Notes under the pieces: generated by a model
Seen by the model: only the letters and a program-made list of their open reading frames with translations
What the model was told of the DNA's origin: nothing
Databases searched by the model: none
Position numbers and translations under genes: made by a program
Assembly (NCBI RefSeq): GCF_001720165.1
Contig: NZ_MCRI01000027.1
Coordinates: 1 to 34,870 of the forward strand
DNA length: 34,870 nt
Direction: 5' to 3'
Origin: Methylophaga muralis
GTDB taxonomy: Bacteria; Pseudomonadota; Gammaproteobacteria; Nitrosococcales; Methylophagaceae
In this document: positions 7,627 to 17,581 of the stretch, one piece after another
Numbering within the stretch: the stretch's first letter is position 1
Layout: every line of letters begins with the position of its first letter

Positions 7627-10600
7627 TCAAAATTTAGCCGTCAGACTGAGTTTCACAGTCCTACCGGGTGCTGGAATAGCCGATCGGCTCATCGGATCGA
7701 GGTAATATTCGTTAGTTAAATTTGTACCTGTCAGTTCAATATTCAGATCGTCGTTTAACTGATAGCTGGCATACGCATCGAATAACAGAATTGTGTCCCA
7801 GGACAATGGTGTATTGGCGAAATAGGTAATTTCAGTGGGATCACGATAATTACTATCGAATTTGTCTTCGTGTCTGTAGTAGTAGGTCACTCGACTGCCC
7901 ACCTCCAGTTTACGTTTTAGGAAACGTCCCCCTAACGTCCAACTGGCGGTGTATTCAGGCATGGCCATACTGACGAGATACCCCCCCACAAAGCCATCAT
8001 CAACACAATCACTGGTAGATAGGTAATCCAACATCACAGCGGAGTGCTCATCACATACCTCATTTCTAAAGTTATAAGCCACACTGAGGTTGGTAAAAAA
8101 CCGTCCTGTGTCATATCGTCCCTGGAATTCGATGCCCTCAATCGTTTGTTTTTCCAGATTGCTGAAGTTCATATTAGGATCACGTTCAATGACATTTTCG
8201 GTGCGATTGTAGAAATAGCTGAGTTTTAGATCGGCATATTCAGCATTGACCCATCTGGTCAGGTTTTGCACGTAACCCAACTCATAGCTATAGATATGCT
8301 CAGGTTTTAGTTGAAAATCCGGACTGGGTAATGACGCTGAAAAACTGATGGTGTTTTCAAATAGACTTGGGAAACGATATGCCTGACTATGACGAGCGTA
8401 AACACGGCTATCGTTGGGTAAATCAAGCGCTGCAGAGAGAACGGGAGCCCAACCATCTCCTTTAAGATGTTTAACTTTTTGTATGGTCTGCACATCACCC
8501 GTTTGTCGTATGCCATTATGACAGGCAGTTATCTCTACTTCTGCATTCAGGCACGGATGATTGTTTCGGCTATATTTTCCCTTACTGTTTTTTTCCCAAA
8601 CAGCACTTTCAGTCATTGAGGTAGTGGTACCTATTTTGTCCAATTCCGTTTGAATCAGTGCATCAACATCCGCACCAAACATTTCATAAAAGGCGCGATT
8701 GGCTTCAAAATTATCTATAGCGGGCTGAACATCATCCTGAGTAAGAGTGTAGTCATATTCATAATGAATCGTTTGTCCAGTAATTGGGGTATATCTAGTA
8801 AAACTGGTATCACCTGCATCCAGTCTACTTTTACGAAAATCATCAAATGTCCAGAATGACGAGTAGCGCATCCCCGCATCAATGTTGATAACGCTGGTAG
8901 GTTTCCAGGCAAAGTTAAAATTAAAGTCTTTTTCCTGCCGTCGACCTTCTTTGGGAACCATGCGGAAAAGACGTTGTAAATCCGGATCGTCATAGTTATC
9001 GTCACTACGCAATTGTTCATGCTGATAGCGTCCACCCAGTGTCAGGTCGAGGTAATTCGAAAGTGAAAAAGTATTACTTAATGTCAGACCATTGCGTTTT
9101 TCAATTGCGTTTCGCAATGCGGTATTGATGAGCCGATGGTCACCAGAGGCTTCTCTTTCATAAGGTTCATTAGGGTAGCCACCCGCGGTATAAGTGTTAC
9201 TTACTGTGTCGGTTCTCCAGACACTGGCATAGAAGTCGAGCCATTGGTTATTTTCAGGATTTAGTTGATATTCGACGTTATAAGCTTTGCTATCGACCGT
9301 GCTTAACGGCCACTGTGGCACGCCGTCATCAACTGCTTTGCTCCAAAGAATACGGGAAGGAAAAATTTCGCCGTAGGTAGTATCTGTTTCACGATATCCA
9401 AAAGTTAGATTGTGATTATCACTGAACTTAAATGTTGCCTTAGCTAGCCAGGATTCCATTTCACTGGAGGTGTTCGGTAGTTCATCACCGGGCTTATAGA
9501 CATTGGCTAAATCAGGGACCAGACTTTCTTGGATATTTTCCGATCCACGTGAGTAAAAACCATCCTCATGTTTACCGGAAAAATGATTGCCTTTTTTACG
9601 GTAAGCGTACGCCCCCATTAGATCGAAAAAATCCTGACGAGTCCCTATCGCAAGTCGATAAGCGTAGTCATCCCAATAACTTTGGCCACCACTATGTGGC
9701 TCAACTAATAATGTCGGATCGTAGATATCACCAGAAGCAGTAAATCCCGGTATGTCGGTATAAGGAGTTCCAGTTGATAAACGAGGAACGTCTGCAGTAA
9801 CGGCATTATTACTTCCCTCAACTTTAAGTTCACCACCAAACTCTTCGCCGGGTTTGAGAACGTCATCAACTGTCAATGTGGAGGCTACAACCGCCCCGCC
9901 TATCCCGCTATGAACATTTCGTTCCAGGTTAGGACCTTTTAAAACCTGAACACTGCCAATCAGATTTGGATCAATATAACTACGATTATTTGCGCCGTTA
10001 TAACCACGCCATATCGTAATAGCTTGTTCAGTTCCGTCAATGGTGACAGGCACACGGCCTGGCCCTTGTATGCCACGAATGTTGGGGTCAAGCCCTCCAC
10101 TGTTACGGGCATCCGAGCTGTATACATTGAGCATGCCACTCAGCATGTCTGCTGGAGAGGAGCCTTTAAATCGTTCAAGCTCCTGTTTTCCTGCATAAGT
10201 GCTTGAAATATTTTTGTCGAATACATCGTTATAACCCTGCTCATCACGGGTAAAGGCAAAGCTTTTACCCACCACATCAATTGCATCAAGTTGCACAGAT
10301 CCAGCGAGATTATTTTCCGGATAAATCACATCGGGTGAACCAATACGGTAAGCCCCATCGGCTTGCTGGATAGCAGTTAATCCTGTGCCTTGAAGCAATG
10401 TGCGTAAACCATCCAAGGCACTGTATTGGCCGTTCAAACCACGACTAGTTTGTCCTTGTAACAAGGAGCCATCCAGATAGAGTTCTAGTCCGGCTTCCAA
10501 GCCAAAATGATTTAACACCTGATCCAGATTGCCTGCTGGAATGTTGAACTGCTGAACCTCGGACAGAACCGTTTCAGCAACAACAGGCAATGCATAAAAT

Positions 10601-10668
10601 GGCGCTATTCCTGCCAAGGACAGGCTAATTACGATGGGTTTTAGTCGTGAAAACTGTCGCGACGACAT
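7627..10668 (-). CDS. TonB-dependent haem/hemophore receptor with STN signalling domain
   Basis: Outer-membrane transducer predicted to take haem from the hemophore and report its occupancy to FecR. The 1013 residues comprise a signal peptide (about 1-31, ending PVVA-E), an STN domain (about 40-110, with AGNLDQVLNHFGLEAGLELY) used for FecR-FecI signalling, a TonB-box-like DAIDVVG near 128-135, a plug (about 150-275, including SPADMLSGMLNVYSS, DPNIRGIQGPGRVPVTIDG and LIGSVQVLKGPNLERN) and a 22-strand-type barrel ending KLSLTAKF with terminal Phe. The YRFPSLFENT and LKPEHIYSYELG stretches resemble the FRAP and NPEL region of haem receptors. A good SD (AAGGA, 7 bp) precedes the ATG. The hemophore follows 86 bp downstream. 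Haem as ligand is inferred from hemO, Slam and the hemophore. Confidence 0.92.
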   Translation of the reverse strand: MSSRQFSRLKPIVISLSLAGIAPFYALPVVAETVLSEVQQFNIPAGNLDQVLNHFGLEAGLELYLDGSLLQGQTSRGLNGQYSALDGLRTLLQGTGLTAIQQADGAYRIGSPDVIYPENNLAGSVQLDAIDVVGKSFAFTRDEQGYNDVFDKNISSTYAGKQELERFKGSSPADMLSGMLNVYSSDARNSGGLDPNIRGIQGPGRVPVTIDGTEQAITIWRGYNGANNRSYIDPNLIGSVQVLKGPNLERNVHSGIGGAVVASTLTVDDVLKPGEEFGGELKVEGSNNAVTADVPRLSTGTPYTDIPGFTASGDIYDPTLLVEPHSGGQSYWDDYAYRLAIGTRQDFFDLMGAYAYRKKGNHFSGKHEDGFYSRGSENIQESLVPDLANVYKPGDELPNTSSEMESWLAKATFKFSDNHNLTFGYRETDTTYGEIFPSRILWSKAVDDGVPQWPLSTVDSKAYNVEYQLNPENNQWLDFYASVWRTDTVSNTYTAGGYPNEPYEREASGDHRLINTALRNAIEKRNGLTLSNTFSLSNYLDLTLGGRYQHEQLRSDDNYDDPDLQRLFRMVPKEGRRQEKDFNFNFAWKPTSVINIDAGMRYSSFWTFDDFRKSRLDAGDTSFTRYTPITGQTIHYEYDYTLTQDDVQPAIDNFEANRAFYEMFGADVDALIQTELDKIGTTTSMTESAVWEKNSKGKYSRNNHPCLNAEVEITACHNGIRQTGDVQTIQKVKHLKGDGWAPVLSAALDLPNDSRVYARHSQAYRFPSLFENTISFSASLPSPDFQLKPEHIYSYELGYVQNLTRWVNAEYADLKLSYFYNRTENVIERDPNMNFSNLEKQTIEGIEFQGRYDTGRFFTNLSVAYNFRNEVCDEHSAVMLDYLSTSDCVDDGFVGGYLVSMAMPEYTASWTLGGRFLKRKLEVGSRVTYYYRHEDKFDSNYRDPTEITYFANTPLSWDTILLFDAYASYQLNDDLNIELTGTNLTNEYYLDPMSRSAIPAPGRTVKLSLTAKF

Positions 10669-10704
10669 ACGGGTTCCTTACATTTCTCATCAAGTTGTAA
10701 TCTG

Positions 10705-10735
10705 TATACCGAATGAGAACCTTAAACCCGTAAAT
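10705..10735 (-). promoter_or_regulatory. Candidate FecI-type ECF promoter of the receptor-hemophore-slam operon
   Basis: The - strand reads ATTTACGG, nine variable bases, then TCTCATTCGGTATA. Fourteen of fourteen downstream positions match the hemO copy except one purine change, and the spacing is the same. The -10-like end is 36 bp upstream of the receptor ATG. No good sigma-70 promoter competes in this gap. Use by the FecI-like sigma is inferred. Confidence 0.65.
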
Positions 10736-10736
10736 A

Positions 10737-10751
10737 AAATCTAAATGATTT
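10737..10751 (-). promoter_or_regulatory. Candidate operator (possible Fur box) before the receptor promoter
   Basis: The - strand shows AAATCATTTAGATTT, with AAATC and GATTT arms inverted about a 5-bp centre, directly upstream of the ECF-like promoter. A 14-bp stretch of it recurs, in the opposite orientation, in front of fecR (11845-11858). It has only a partial match to the Fur consensus. Confidence 0.35.
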
Positions 10752-10818
10752 GTATTTGCATATGAAATAATATGGAATGAGGTTGGTAACGTACTTTAAA
10801 TCTGTTTAAAAAGAGCAA

Positions 10819-11775
10819 TTAAACAGGAAGCATGGTGATCCAATAGGAAGTGAATGAATGTAATCTGACTGGAAGAATTTCTGTTAATTGCTTAAGTATC
10901 CGGTCCGTGTCCAGCAAGGAAAACACACCCGTAACCGTCAATGAAGCCAATTCAGGACTGACCCGTAGCATTCCCGAACGGTAACGTGACAACTCATCAA
11001 TAAACTCATTCAACGGCATATTGGCTACAGCCAATTTGTGGTTAGTCCAAGCCATATTGGAGGTATCAGCAACAAAGTCCTGTATAAAACTAAATCGAGT
11101 AAAATCGGCTCCAAGACCCGATTCAATAATGCTTGTACTGTTAGATTGTGCTGGTTGGATTTGGACCCTTCCTTGATATACAGCCAATCGGGTTTGTTTA
11201 TCCATTGTTCTTACGGAAAAACTCGTACCTAATGGTCGCAGCACCCCCTCTCGGGATACCACAGTCAAGGGCACATTATGTGAAGCGGTTTCAATATAAA
11301 CCTCCCCTTCATGCAACAGGATTTCACGTTTTTTCTGATCAAAATTAATATCAACTCGGGTTGCGGTATTGAGGAACAGTCGTGTTCCATCTGCCAAAGT
11401 TAAATCTTGTATTTCACCAGTTTGAGTAGCGTAATCTGTCGAATTGATAGCCTTTGAACTAAAATAACCGGTGCCGACTACCCCCAGCCCAATACCGAGC
11501 CCACCATAAGATAAGAACTGGCGACGTGAAACTGATTTATGCTGTCTTAATACTCTGCTGTCAATTTCAGGATCAGGTACCAGACGGAATCGTTGCTGTA
11601 ACTGTTGCACCTGCTGCCAGGCCTGCTCATTTTCTGCGGCTGACTCACGCCAGACCTGACAGGCCAAATGATCTTTTTCTGTTGCATCATCAGCCCATAA
11701 TCGAGCCATCCAAACACAGGCCTGTTTAATGGATTGTTTCGACGTTGGTTGCACGTCCAAGGTTTTATCAAACAT
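10819..11775 (-). CDS. FecR-family anti-sigma/transmembrane signal transducer
   Basis: Inner-membrane regulator that holds and then activates the FecI-type sigma when the receptor's STN domain signals. The 318 residues contain an N-terminal cytoplasmic DUF4880 domain (about 15-60, ACVWMARLWADDATEKDHLA and AWQQVQQLQQ), one membrane segment (about 90-110) and a periplasmic FecR domain (about 120-215, GEIQDLTLADGTRLFLNTAT and VVSREGVLRPLGTSFSVRT) followed by a C-terminal signalling part (about 245-318, NMPLNEFIDELSRY). The membrane segment is preceded by SRRQFLSYGG, a twin-arginine motif, so insertion may use Tat as described for E. coli FecR. It stands alone, 150 bp upstream of the receptor gene, and is separated from the only fecI in view by the whole locus. 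Confidence 0.93.
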   Translation of the reverse strand: MFDKTLDVQPTSKQSIKQACVWMARLWADDATEKDHLACQVWRESAAENEQAWQQVQQLQQRFRLVPDPEIDSRVLRQHKSVSRRQFLSYGGLGIGLGVVGTGYFSSKAINSTDYATQTGEIQDLTLADGTRLFLNTATRVDINFDQKKREILLHEGEVYIETASHNVPLTVVSREGVLRPLGTSFSVRTMDKQTRLAVYQGRVQIQPAQSNSTSIIESGLGADFTRFSFIQDFVADTSNMAWTNHKLAVANMPLNEFIDELSRYRSGMLRVSPELASLTVTGVFSLLDTDRILKQLTEILPVRLHSFTSYWITMLPV

Positions 11776-11796
11776 TATTTATTTCTCGGTCTAGCT

Positions 11797-11814
11797 AAAT
11801 ACCTTGTGGTATTT
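11797..11814. repeat. Inverted repeat upstream of fecR
   Basis: AAATACC-TTGT-GGTATTT forms a perfect 7-bp inverted repeat about 22-39 bp upstream of the fecR start. It could be an operator or a leader hairpin; no run of T follows, so it is not a terminator. Confidence 0.5.
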
Positions 11815-11835
11815 TCGCTAAACTCGCCAACAAAA

Positions 11836-11858
11836 ACAAATAATAATCATTTAGATTT
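11836..11858. promoter_or_regulatory. Candidate Fur box upstream of fecR
   Basis: ATAATCATT matches the core of the 19-bp Fur consensus (12 of 19 positions over 11836-11854 by eye), about 60 bp before the fecR start. It overlaps the 14-bp sequence AATCATTTAGATTT shared with the receptor upstream region. Iron repression of fecR by Fur would suit the system. Confidence 0.4.
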
Positions 11859-11949
11859 GGTGGTCAGCTTACGGCTTCTGCTGAAAGACTCATCAATAAA
11901 AAAGTTAAATCTGTTGTCTCATAAGCTTTAGATAATAAATTGCAGCCAC

Positions 11950-11975
11950 AAAAAAGGGGCGATAAACGCCCCTTT
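11950..11975 (-). terminator. Intrinsic terminator after fusA
   Basis: On the - strand AAAGGGGCG / CGCCCCTTT pair around a five-base loop (hairpin 11953-11975) and run into TTTTTT. It begins about 25 bp after the fusA stop and separates fusA from fecR. Confidence 0.9.
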
Positions 11976-12000
11976 CTCAATCAAGCTTTTAGCAAGCTGC

Positions 12001-14094
12001 TTATTTCTTCGCAGCAGCTTCACGCTCTTTAACTTGTTTAATAACTTCATCTGACACGTTACGTGGGCAAGGCAGATAGTGCAAGAACTCCATAGAGAAC
12101 TGACCACGGCCTGAAGTCATCGTACGCAATGAACCGATGTAACCGAACATTTCGCTCAGTGGTACTTCTGCTTTAATACGAACACCAGTTGCACCCGCAT
12201 CTTGTGATTTGATCATGCCACGGCGACGGTTCAAGTCACCGATAACATCACCGACGTTATCATCTGGGCAGAACACATCTACTTTCATGATAGGTTCCAG
12301 CAATTGCGGACCCGCTTTTGGAATCGTTTGACGGAAAGCACCCATCGCAGCGATTTCAAAGGCCATTGCTGATGAATCCACGGCATGGAATGCACCATCA
12401 AACAAGTTAACTTTGACGTCAAGTAACGGGAAGCCAGCCAATACACCACGGCCCATCATTTTCTTGAAGCCGGCATCAACTGCAGGCCAGTATTCGCGAG
12501 GAACACTACCACCGGTAACAGATGATTCAAACTGGTAACCACTGCCTGGCTCACCTGGTTCAATAATGTAGTCGATACGTCCAAACTGACCAGAACCACC
12601 TGATTGTTTCTTGTGGGTGTAACTGTCTTCGATTTTTTTCGTGATTGTTTCACGGTAGGCTACTTGTGGCTCACCAACAATAACGTCAACGTTATGGGTA
12701 CGTTTCAAGATATCAACTTTGATATCCAAATGTAATTCGCCCATACCTTTCATGATGGTTTCACCGCTGTCTTCATCGGTTTCAACACGGAAAGATGGAT
12801 CTTCTTTAATCATTTTACCCAGTGCGATACCCATTTTTTCAGCCGCTGCTTTATCTTTAGGCGCAATGGCGATTGAGATAACGGGATCCGGGAATACCAT
12901 CGGTTCCAAGGTAGCTGGGTTTTTCGGATCACATAATGTGTGACCGGTTTGTACATCTTTCATACCGACGATAGCAATAATGTCACCCGCTTGAGCGTAA
13001 TCTAATTCGTTACGGTCATTAGCATGCATTTCCACCATACGGCCAACACGTTCTGTTTTACCTGTGAAAGTATTGAGGATAGTGTCGCCTTTTTTCAATT
13101 CGCCAGAGTAGATACGAACGAAAGTTAGTGCGCCAAAACGGTCATCCATGATTTTGAATGCCAGGGCACGTAACGGGCCTTTGATATCAACAATCGCGTG
13201 TTTACCAGTTTCGTTACCTTCCAAGTCAACTTCTGGTTGTGGGTCAACTTCAGTTGGATCAGGCAGGTAATCAACAACCGCATCCAGCACTAACTGCATA
13301 CCTTTGTTTTTAAATGAGCTACCGCAGTAAGTCGGGAAGAAATCCAATTGCAATGTACCTTTACGGATACATCTTTTCAGATCTTCAATAGAAGGCTCTT
13401 CACCATCAAGATATTTGCCCATCAGATCATCGTCTTGCTCTACAGCAGTTTCGATCAGTTTTTCACGCCATTCTTCAATAGCATCAGCCATATCAGCTGG
13501 TGGCTCTTCGATGGTGTAATCTTCAGCGCTCTTGTCATCTTTCCAGATCCACGCTTTGCGGGTCAGCAAGTCGACAACACCGGTAAATTCATCTTCGATA
13601 CCGATTGGCAGAACCATTACCAGCGGTGTTGCCGCCAGAACGTCTTCAACCTGTTTTACAACACGGAAGAAGTCAGCACCAATACGGTCTAATTTGTTGA
13701 CATAGATCAGACGTGAAACTTCAGAGTCATTCGCATAACGCCAGTTGGTTTCTGATTGTGGTTCAACACCACCGCTACCACAGAAAACACCGATACCGCC
13801 GTCAAGTACTTTCAGTGAACGGTAAACTTCGATAGTGAAGTCAACGTGACCTGGAGTATCGATAACGTTCAGTCGGTGACCTTTCCATTCACAGGTAGTC
13901 GCCGCTGACTGGATAGTAATTCCGCGCTCAGCTTCCTGATCCATGAAGTCCATTGTGGATTCACCATCATGTACTTCACCAGACTTATGGATTTTGCCGG
14001 TCAGTTTAAGGATACGTTCTGTCGTGGTGGTTTTGCCCGCGTCAACGTGAGCGAAAATACCAATATTTCTGTACTTGGATAAATCGGAAGCCAT
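12001..14094 (-). CDS. fusA: Elongation factor G (EF-G2-like paralogue)
   Basis: Ribosomal translocase GTPase. The 697 residues contain the G domain with G1 [13 protein letters not shown]2 RGITI, G3 DTPGHVDF and G4 NKLD, domain II (about 310-390), and domains III-V up to the C-terminal [20 protein letters not shown]. The protein lies outside any rpsL-rpsG-tufA str operon, and segments such as [20 protein letters not shown] and [13 protein letters not shown] recall the second EF-G of Vibrio and related bacteria more than the str-operon copy. It could therefore be an extra EF-G rather than the main one. A terminator follows it. The 190-bp gap upstream (14095-14284) should hold its promoter, but I see no convincing -35/-10 pair there. 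Confidence 0.95.
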   Translation of the reverse strand: MASDLSKYRNIGIFAHVDAGKTTTTERILKLTGKIHKSGEVHDGESTMDFMDQEAERGITIQSAATTCEWKGHRLNVIDTPGHVDFTIEVYRSLKVLDGGIGVFCGSGGVEPQSETNWRYANDSEVSRLIYVNKLDRIGADFFRVVKQVEDVLAATPLVMVLPIGIEDEFTGVVDLLTRKAWIWKDDKSAEDYTIEEPPADMADAIEEWREKLIETAVEQDDDLMGKYLDGEEPSIEDLKRCIRKGTLQLDFFPTYCGSSFKNKGMQLVLDAVVDYLPDPTEVDPQPEVDLEGNETGKHAIVDIKGPLRALAFKIMDDRFGALTFVRIYSGELKKGDTILNTFTGKTERVGRMVEMHANDRNELDYAQAGDIIAIVGMKDVQTGHTLCDPKNPATLEPMVFPDPVISIAIAPKDKAAAEKMGIALGKMIKEDPSFRVETDEDSGETIMKGMGELHLDIKVDILKRTHNVDVIVGEPQVAYRETITKKIEDSYTHKKQSGGSGQFGRIDYIIEPGEPGSGYQFESSVTGGSVPREYWPAVDAGFKKMMGRGVLAGFPLLDVKVNLFDGAFHAVDSSAMAFEIAAMGAFRQTIPKAGPQLLEPIMKVDVFCPDDNVGDVIGDLNRRRGMIKSQDAGATGVRIKAEVPLSEMFGYIGSLRTMTSGRGQFSMEFLHYLPCPRNVSDEVIKQVKEREAAAKK

Positions 14095-14284
14095 AAATCC
14101 TGTCTCTATTGTGTGAATAACCGATGCTGTTTACATCATCAGGGAGTTAAACCCGCAAATTCTAACTACTATCCATTGCGTTGCATCTTGAATTAACGTA
14201 AATAGCTGTCAGCGCGCTTGATAACAGACTTTTGAAATTTTGGATTGTGTTGCTATGTACTTAACGAGCGCATATTTGCGATTT

Positions 14285-14590
14285 TTAGCGGAGCTTTTTC
14301 TGTAATGGCAACCATTGGTGCCGATACACGACTCCAGGAGTGGCAAACACCAGAAACAAACTCAAAATGGTGACAAAAAACTCCCACTGTTGCGGGTAAA
14401 TATTACCGGAGAATTGCTGCTCAAACCCAATCGCCACTAATAAAGCGACAAAATAATACACCGTGACTTCCATTACTCTAAGCCAGGCATTTTTGCCATT
14501 TTTTAATGGGATAACAACAAACAAACGTGAATTTACCCACGGCAGATTTGCCAAAACAAACATACTCAACAACATTAACCAAATCGACAT
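14285..14590 (-). CDS. DUF2818 family small membrane protein
   Basis: A 101-residue integral membrane protein with three or so hydrophobic stretches (about residues 1-20, 40-60 and 68-90) and a basic tail (YRHQWLPLQKKLR). It matches the DUF2818 family, which is commonly found right after nuoN in beta- and some gammaproteobacteria. It starts 9 bp after the nuoN stop, so it is the last gene of the complex I operon. A part in complex I assembly or stability is suggested only by this linkage. Confidence 0.85.
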   Translation of the reverse strand: MSIWLMLLSMFVLANLPWVNSRLFVVIPLKNGKNAWLRVMEVTVYYFVALLVAIGFEQQFSGNIYPQQWEFFVTILSLFLVFATPGVVYRHQWLPLQKKLR

Positions 14591-14599
14591 CTTTAAAAC

Positions 14600-16033
14600 C
14601 TAACTAAATATTCTGGCGCATAGCGCAAATAAAGCCCCGGGGAACAAGCCGAGGAATAATGCTGCCAACACATTACCACTCAATAAATATTGCATTGAAG
14701 TTGACGCTTCAATACGAGGCTGTTCGGTTAGCGTATCAAAAAACATGACTTTAACGACGCGTAAATAATAATAAGCGCCAATAACTGACATGACTACGGC
14801 GACTATCGCAACGGCAAGTAAGTTAACATCGACGACCGCTTTAATCACGCTTAATTTGGCATAAAAACCCGCCAGCGGTGGAATACCTGCCATGGAAAAC
14901 ATCAGTAATAGCATCATTAGCGCATGCCAGGGATGTCGTTGCCCCAAACCTTTAAAGTCCTCGATTTCTTCAGCTTCAAAGCCTTCACGACTCAGTAACA
15001 GAATCATGCCGAAACTGCCTAAGGTCATCAGTGCGTAGACTAAGGTATAAAACAACGCGGCGGCAAATCCTGCCTGACTTCCCGCTAAAACGCCTAACAA
15101 CAAAAAACCGACGTGTGAAATAGTCGAATAAGCCAACATACGTTTTAGATTAGTCTGCGCTATCGCCAATAAATTACCGACCACAATCGACAACACCGCC
15201 AACATAATCAGCATATCGCGCCAAACGCTAAGCATATCGCCCATGCCTTCGGTTAATATGCGAATCAACAAGGCAAAGGCTGCTATTTTGGGGGCACTGG
15301 CCACAAATAAGGTAATCGCAGTCGGCGCGCCTTGATACACATCCGGTAACCACATATGAAACGGCACCGCACCAAACTTAAAGCCGATACCAATCACCAG
15401 AAATACAATACCCAGACTTAGCACTGTCTGATTTAATTCTTCATTGGCTATAGCCGTCGCAATCGCCTCAATCCCTAACTCGCCAGTCACACCGTAAATA
15501 ATCGACATACCGTAGAGCAACATGCCCGACGCCAAAGCCCCAAGTATGAAATATTTCATCCCGGCTTCTGTTGCGGTAAACGAATCGCGATGCATCGCCA
15601 CCAAGGCATATAAACAAAGTGACATCAGTTCCAAACCTAAATACAAGGTCAGAAAATTATGTGCTGATACCATCACCAACATGCCGAGGGTGGAAAATAA
15701 GACCAACACATAAAACTCGCCCTGCAATAATTTGCGCACCTGCAGATAACGATAGGAGTAACTCAGCACCAGCATATTCACCAGACAGATCGCCAGTTTG
15801 AGCACATCACTCAACGGATCTTTGATATAGGTCTCAGAGAAGGTCAGACCGCCCTCACCCATCATCCAGAAAACCGTCATAAAGGTAATCAACAAGCTTA
15901 ATTGGCTTAACGCATGCACCAGATTAATTTGGCGATTACCGGTAAAAGCCACCACCAATAGCACGATGCAGCACATTGCCAGCAACAACATCTCTGGCAA
16001 GGCAAACAGCATATTCGGAACCTCAAACGCCAT
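14600..16033 (-). CDS. nuoN: NADH-quinone oxidoreductase subunit N
   Basis: Antiporter-like proton-pumping subunit of the complex I membrane arm. At 477 residues it has about 14 membrane helices and the Proton_antipo_M core (about residues 120-415) with VPFHMWLPDVYQGAPTAITL followed by APKIAAFALLIR, the NuoN form of the conserved Lys-bearing helix, and LLFMSMAGIPPLAGFYAK-like sequence (MFSMAGIPPLAGFYAK) near 370. It is 12 bp downstream of nuoM in the intact nuoL-M-N order. Confidence 0.97.
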   Translation of the reverse strand: MAFEVPNMLFALPEMLLLAMCCIVLLVVAFTGNRQINLVHALSQLSLLITFMTVFWMMGEGGLTFSETYIKDPLSDVLKLAICLVNMLVLSYSYRYLQVRKLLQGEFYVLVLFSTLGMLVMVSAHNFLTLYLGLELMSLCLYALVAMHRDSFTATEAGMKYFILGALASGMLLYGMSIIYGVTGELGIEAIATAIANEELNQTVLSLGIVFLVIGIGFKFGAVPFHMWLPDVYQGAPTAITLFVASAPKIAAFALLIRILTEGMGDMLSVWRDMLIMLAVLSIVVGNLLAIAQTNLKRMLAYSTISHVGFLLLGVLAGSQAGFAAALFYTLVYALMTLGSFGMILLLSREGFEAEEIEDFKGLGQRHPWHALMMLLLMFSMAGIPPLAGFYAKLSVIKAVVDVNLLAVAIVAVVMSVIGAYYYLRVVKVMFFDTLTEQPRIEASTSMQYLLSGNVLAALFLGLFPGALFALCARIFS

Positions 16034-16045
16034 CTGGTGTTTCCT

Positions 16046-17566
16046 TTAAAGCTTTGACTGAGTGATTTGCAGCAGCAGATTATCTACCGAAGCGTGCATC
16101 ACATTAAGTAACGGATCGGGCCAGATACCAATCACTAAGACAATAACCGCCAGACTTGCCAACAGCAGCATTTCTCGTGAATTAATATCCTGTAATTTGG
16201 CGACTTCATCATTGGCGATCTCTCCAAAAAATACCCGTTTGACCATCCACAAGGTATAAGCCGCGCCCAGGATTAATGTCGTGGCCGCCAGAAATGCATA
16301 CCAGAAGTTGGCCTGAAATGCCGCCAGAATCACCATAAATTCGCCAACAAAACCGGACGTGCCGGGCAATCCGGCATTGGCCATTGCAAAGAACACGGCC
16401 AGCGCGGTAAATTTCGGCATGCTGTTGGCAACTCCACCATAAGCACTGATTTCACGGGTATGCATCCGGTCATATAACACACCGACACTGAGGAACATCG
16501 CTGCGGCAATAAAACCATGCGAAATCATCTGCACCATCGCGCCTTCAATGGCCAACACTTGCCCATTACCGATGCCGATAGTGATTGCCTCATTGGCGGT
16601 AATCCGAAACACGATAAACAAACCCAAGGTCACAAAGCCCATATGGGCGATACTCGAATAGGCAATCAGCTTTTTCAGATCCGATTGGGCCAGCGCAACA
16701 AAACCGATATAAACAATGGCAATCAACGATAAGCCGATAACCAGCCAGTCCAGCGTCATACTGGCATCCGGGGTAATCGGCAAAGCAAACCGCAATAATC
16801 CATAGCCACCGATTTTCAGCGTGATCGCCGCCAGAATCACCGAGCCACCTGTAGGTGCTTCAACGTGTGCATCAGGTAACCAGGTATGTACCGGCCACAT
16901 TGGAATCTTTACCGCAAAAGCAATTAAGAAGGCGAGGAAAATCCATATCTGTTGAGTCAGGGTCAAGCTGACATCGTGGAAGTCCAGAATCGAAAAACTG
17001 CCCGCCTGGAATTGCAAATACAACAATGCGATGAGTAAAAACACCGAGCCAAAAAAGGTGTAGAGGAAAAACTTGATAGTGGCATAGACCCGGTTCGGCC
17101 CACCCCAGATACCAATCACCAGAAACAGCGGTATCAGCATTGCTTCGAAAAACAGATAAAACAAAATAGCATCGAGTGCTGCAAACACGCCCAGCATCAA
17201 GCCTTCCATAATCAAAAAAGCAGCCATATATTGAGCTGCCCTATCCTGGATGACCTGCCAGCCGGCGATCACCACAAGCACAGTAGAAATTGTAGTCAGA
17301 ATCATTAGCGGCATCGAAAAACCATCAACGCCAAGGTAATACTCGATATTAAATGTGGCAATCCAGGACAATCGTTCAACAAACTGCATTTGATGAGTGG
17401 TCGAATCAAACCCGATATACAACAAAAAAGACAGCAGCATCGTTACTACACTGACAATCAAAGCTAACTGACGAGCCAGCAAATGATTCTGTTTGCATAA
17501 CAGCAGTAGGCCACCGCCAATAATTGGCAGCAAAATCAATATACTGAGCAGCGGAAAGTCCATCAT
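16046..17566 (-). CDS. nuoM: NADH-quinone oxidoreductase subunit M
   Basis: Antiporter-like proton-pumping subunit of complex I. The 506 residues include the NuoM-type FFEAMLIPLFLVIGIWGG helix with its conserved Glu (about 140-158), the discontinuous helix region with PVHTWLPDAHVEAPTGGSVI and LKIGGYGLLRF, and ANAGLPGTSGFVGEF near 395-410. It is separated by about 15 bp from nuoL upstream and 12 bp from nuoN downstream. Confidence 0.97.
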   Translation of the reverse strand: MMDFPLLSILILLPIIGGGLLLLCKQNHLLARQLALIVSVVTMLLSFLLYIGFDSTTHQMQFVERLSWIATFNIEYYLGVDGFSMPLMILTTISTVLVVIAGWQVIQDRAAQYMAAFLIMEGLMLGVFAALDAILFYLFFEAMLIPLFLVIGIWGGPNRVYATIKFFLYTFFGSVFLLIALLYLQFQAGSFSILDFHDVSLTLTQQIWIFLAFLIAFAVKIPMWPVHTWLPDAHVEAPTGGSVILAAITLKIGGYGLLRFALPITPDASMTLDWLVIGLSLIAIVYIGFVALAQSDLKKLIAYSSIAHMGFVTLGLFIVFRITANEAITIGIGNGQVLAIEGAMVQMISHGFIAAAMFLSVGVLYDRMHTREISAYGGVANSMPKFTALAVFFAMANAGLPGTSGFVGEFMVILAAFQANFWYAFLAATTLILGAAYTLWMVKRVFFGEIANDEVAKLQDINSREMLLLASLAVIVLVIGIWPDPLLNVMHASVDNLLLQITQSKL

Positions 17567-17581
17567 TTAATCAGCTTGTTC

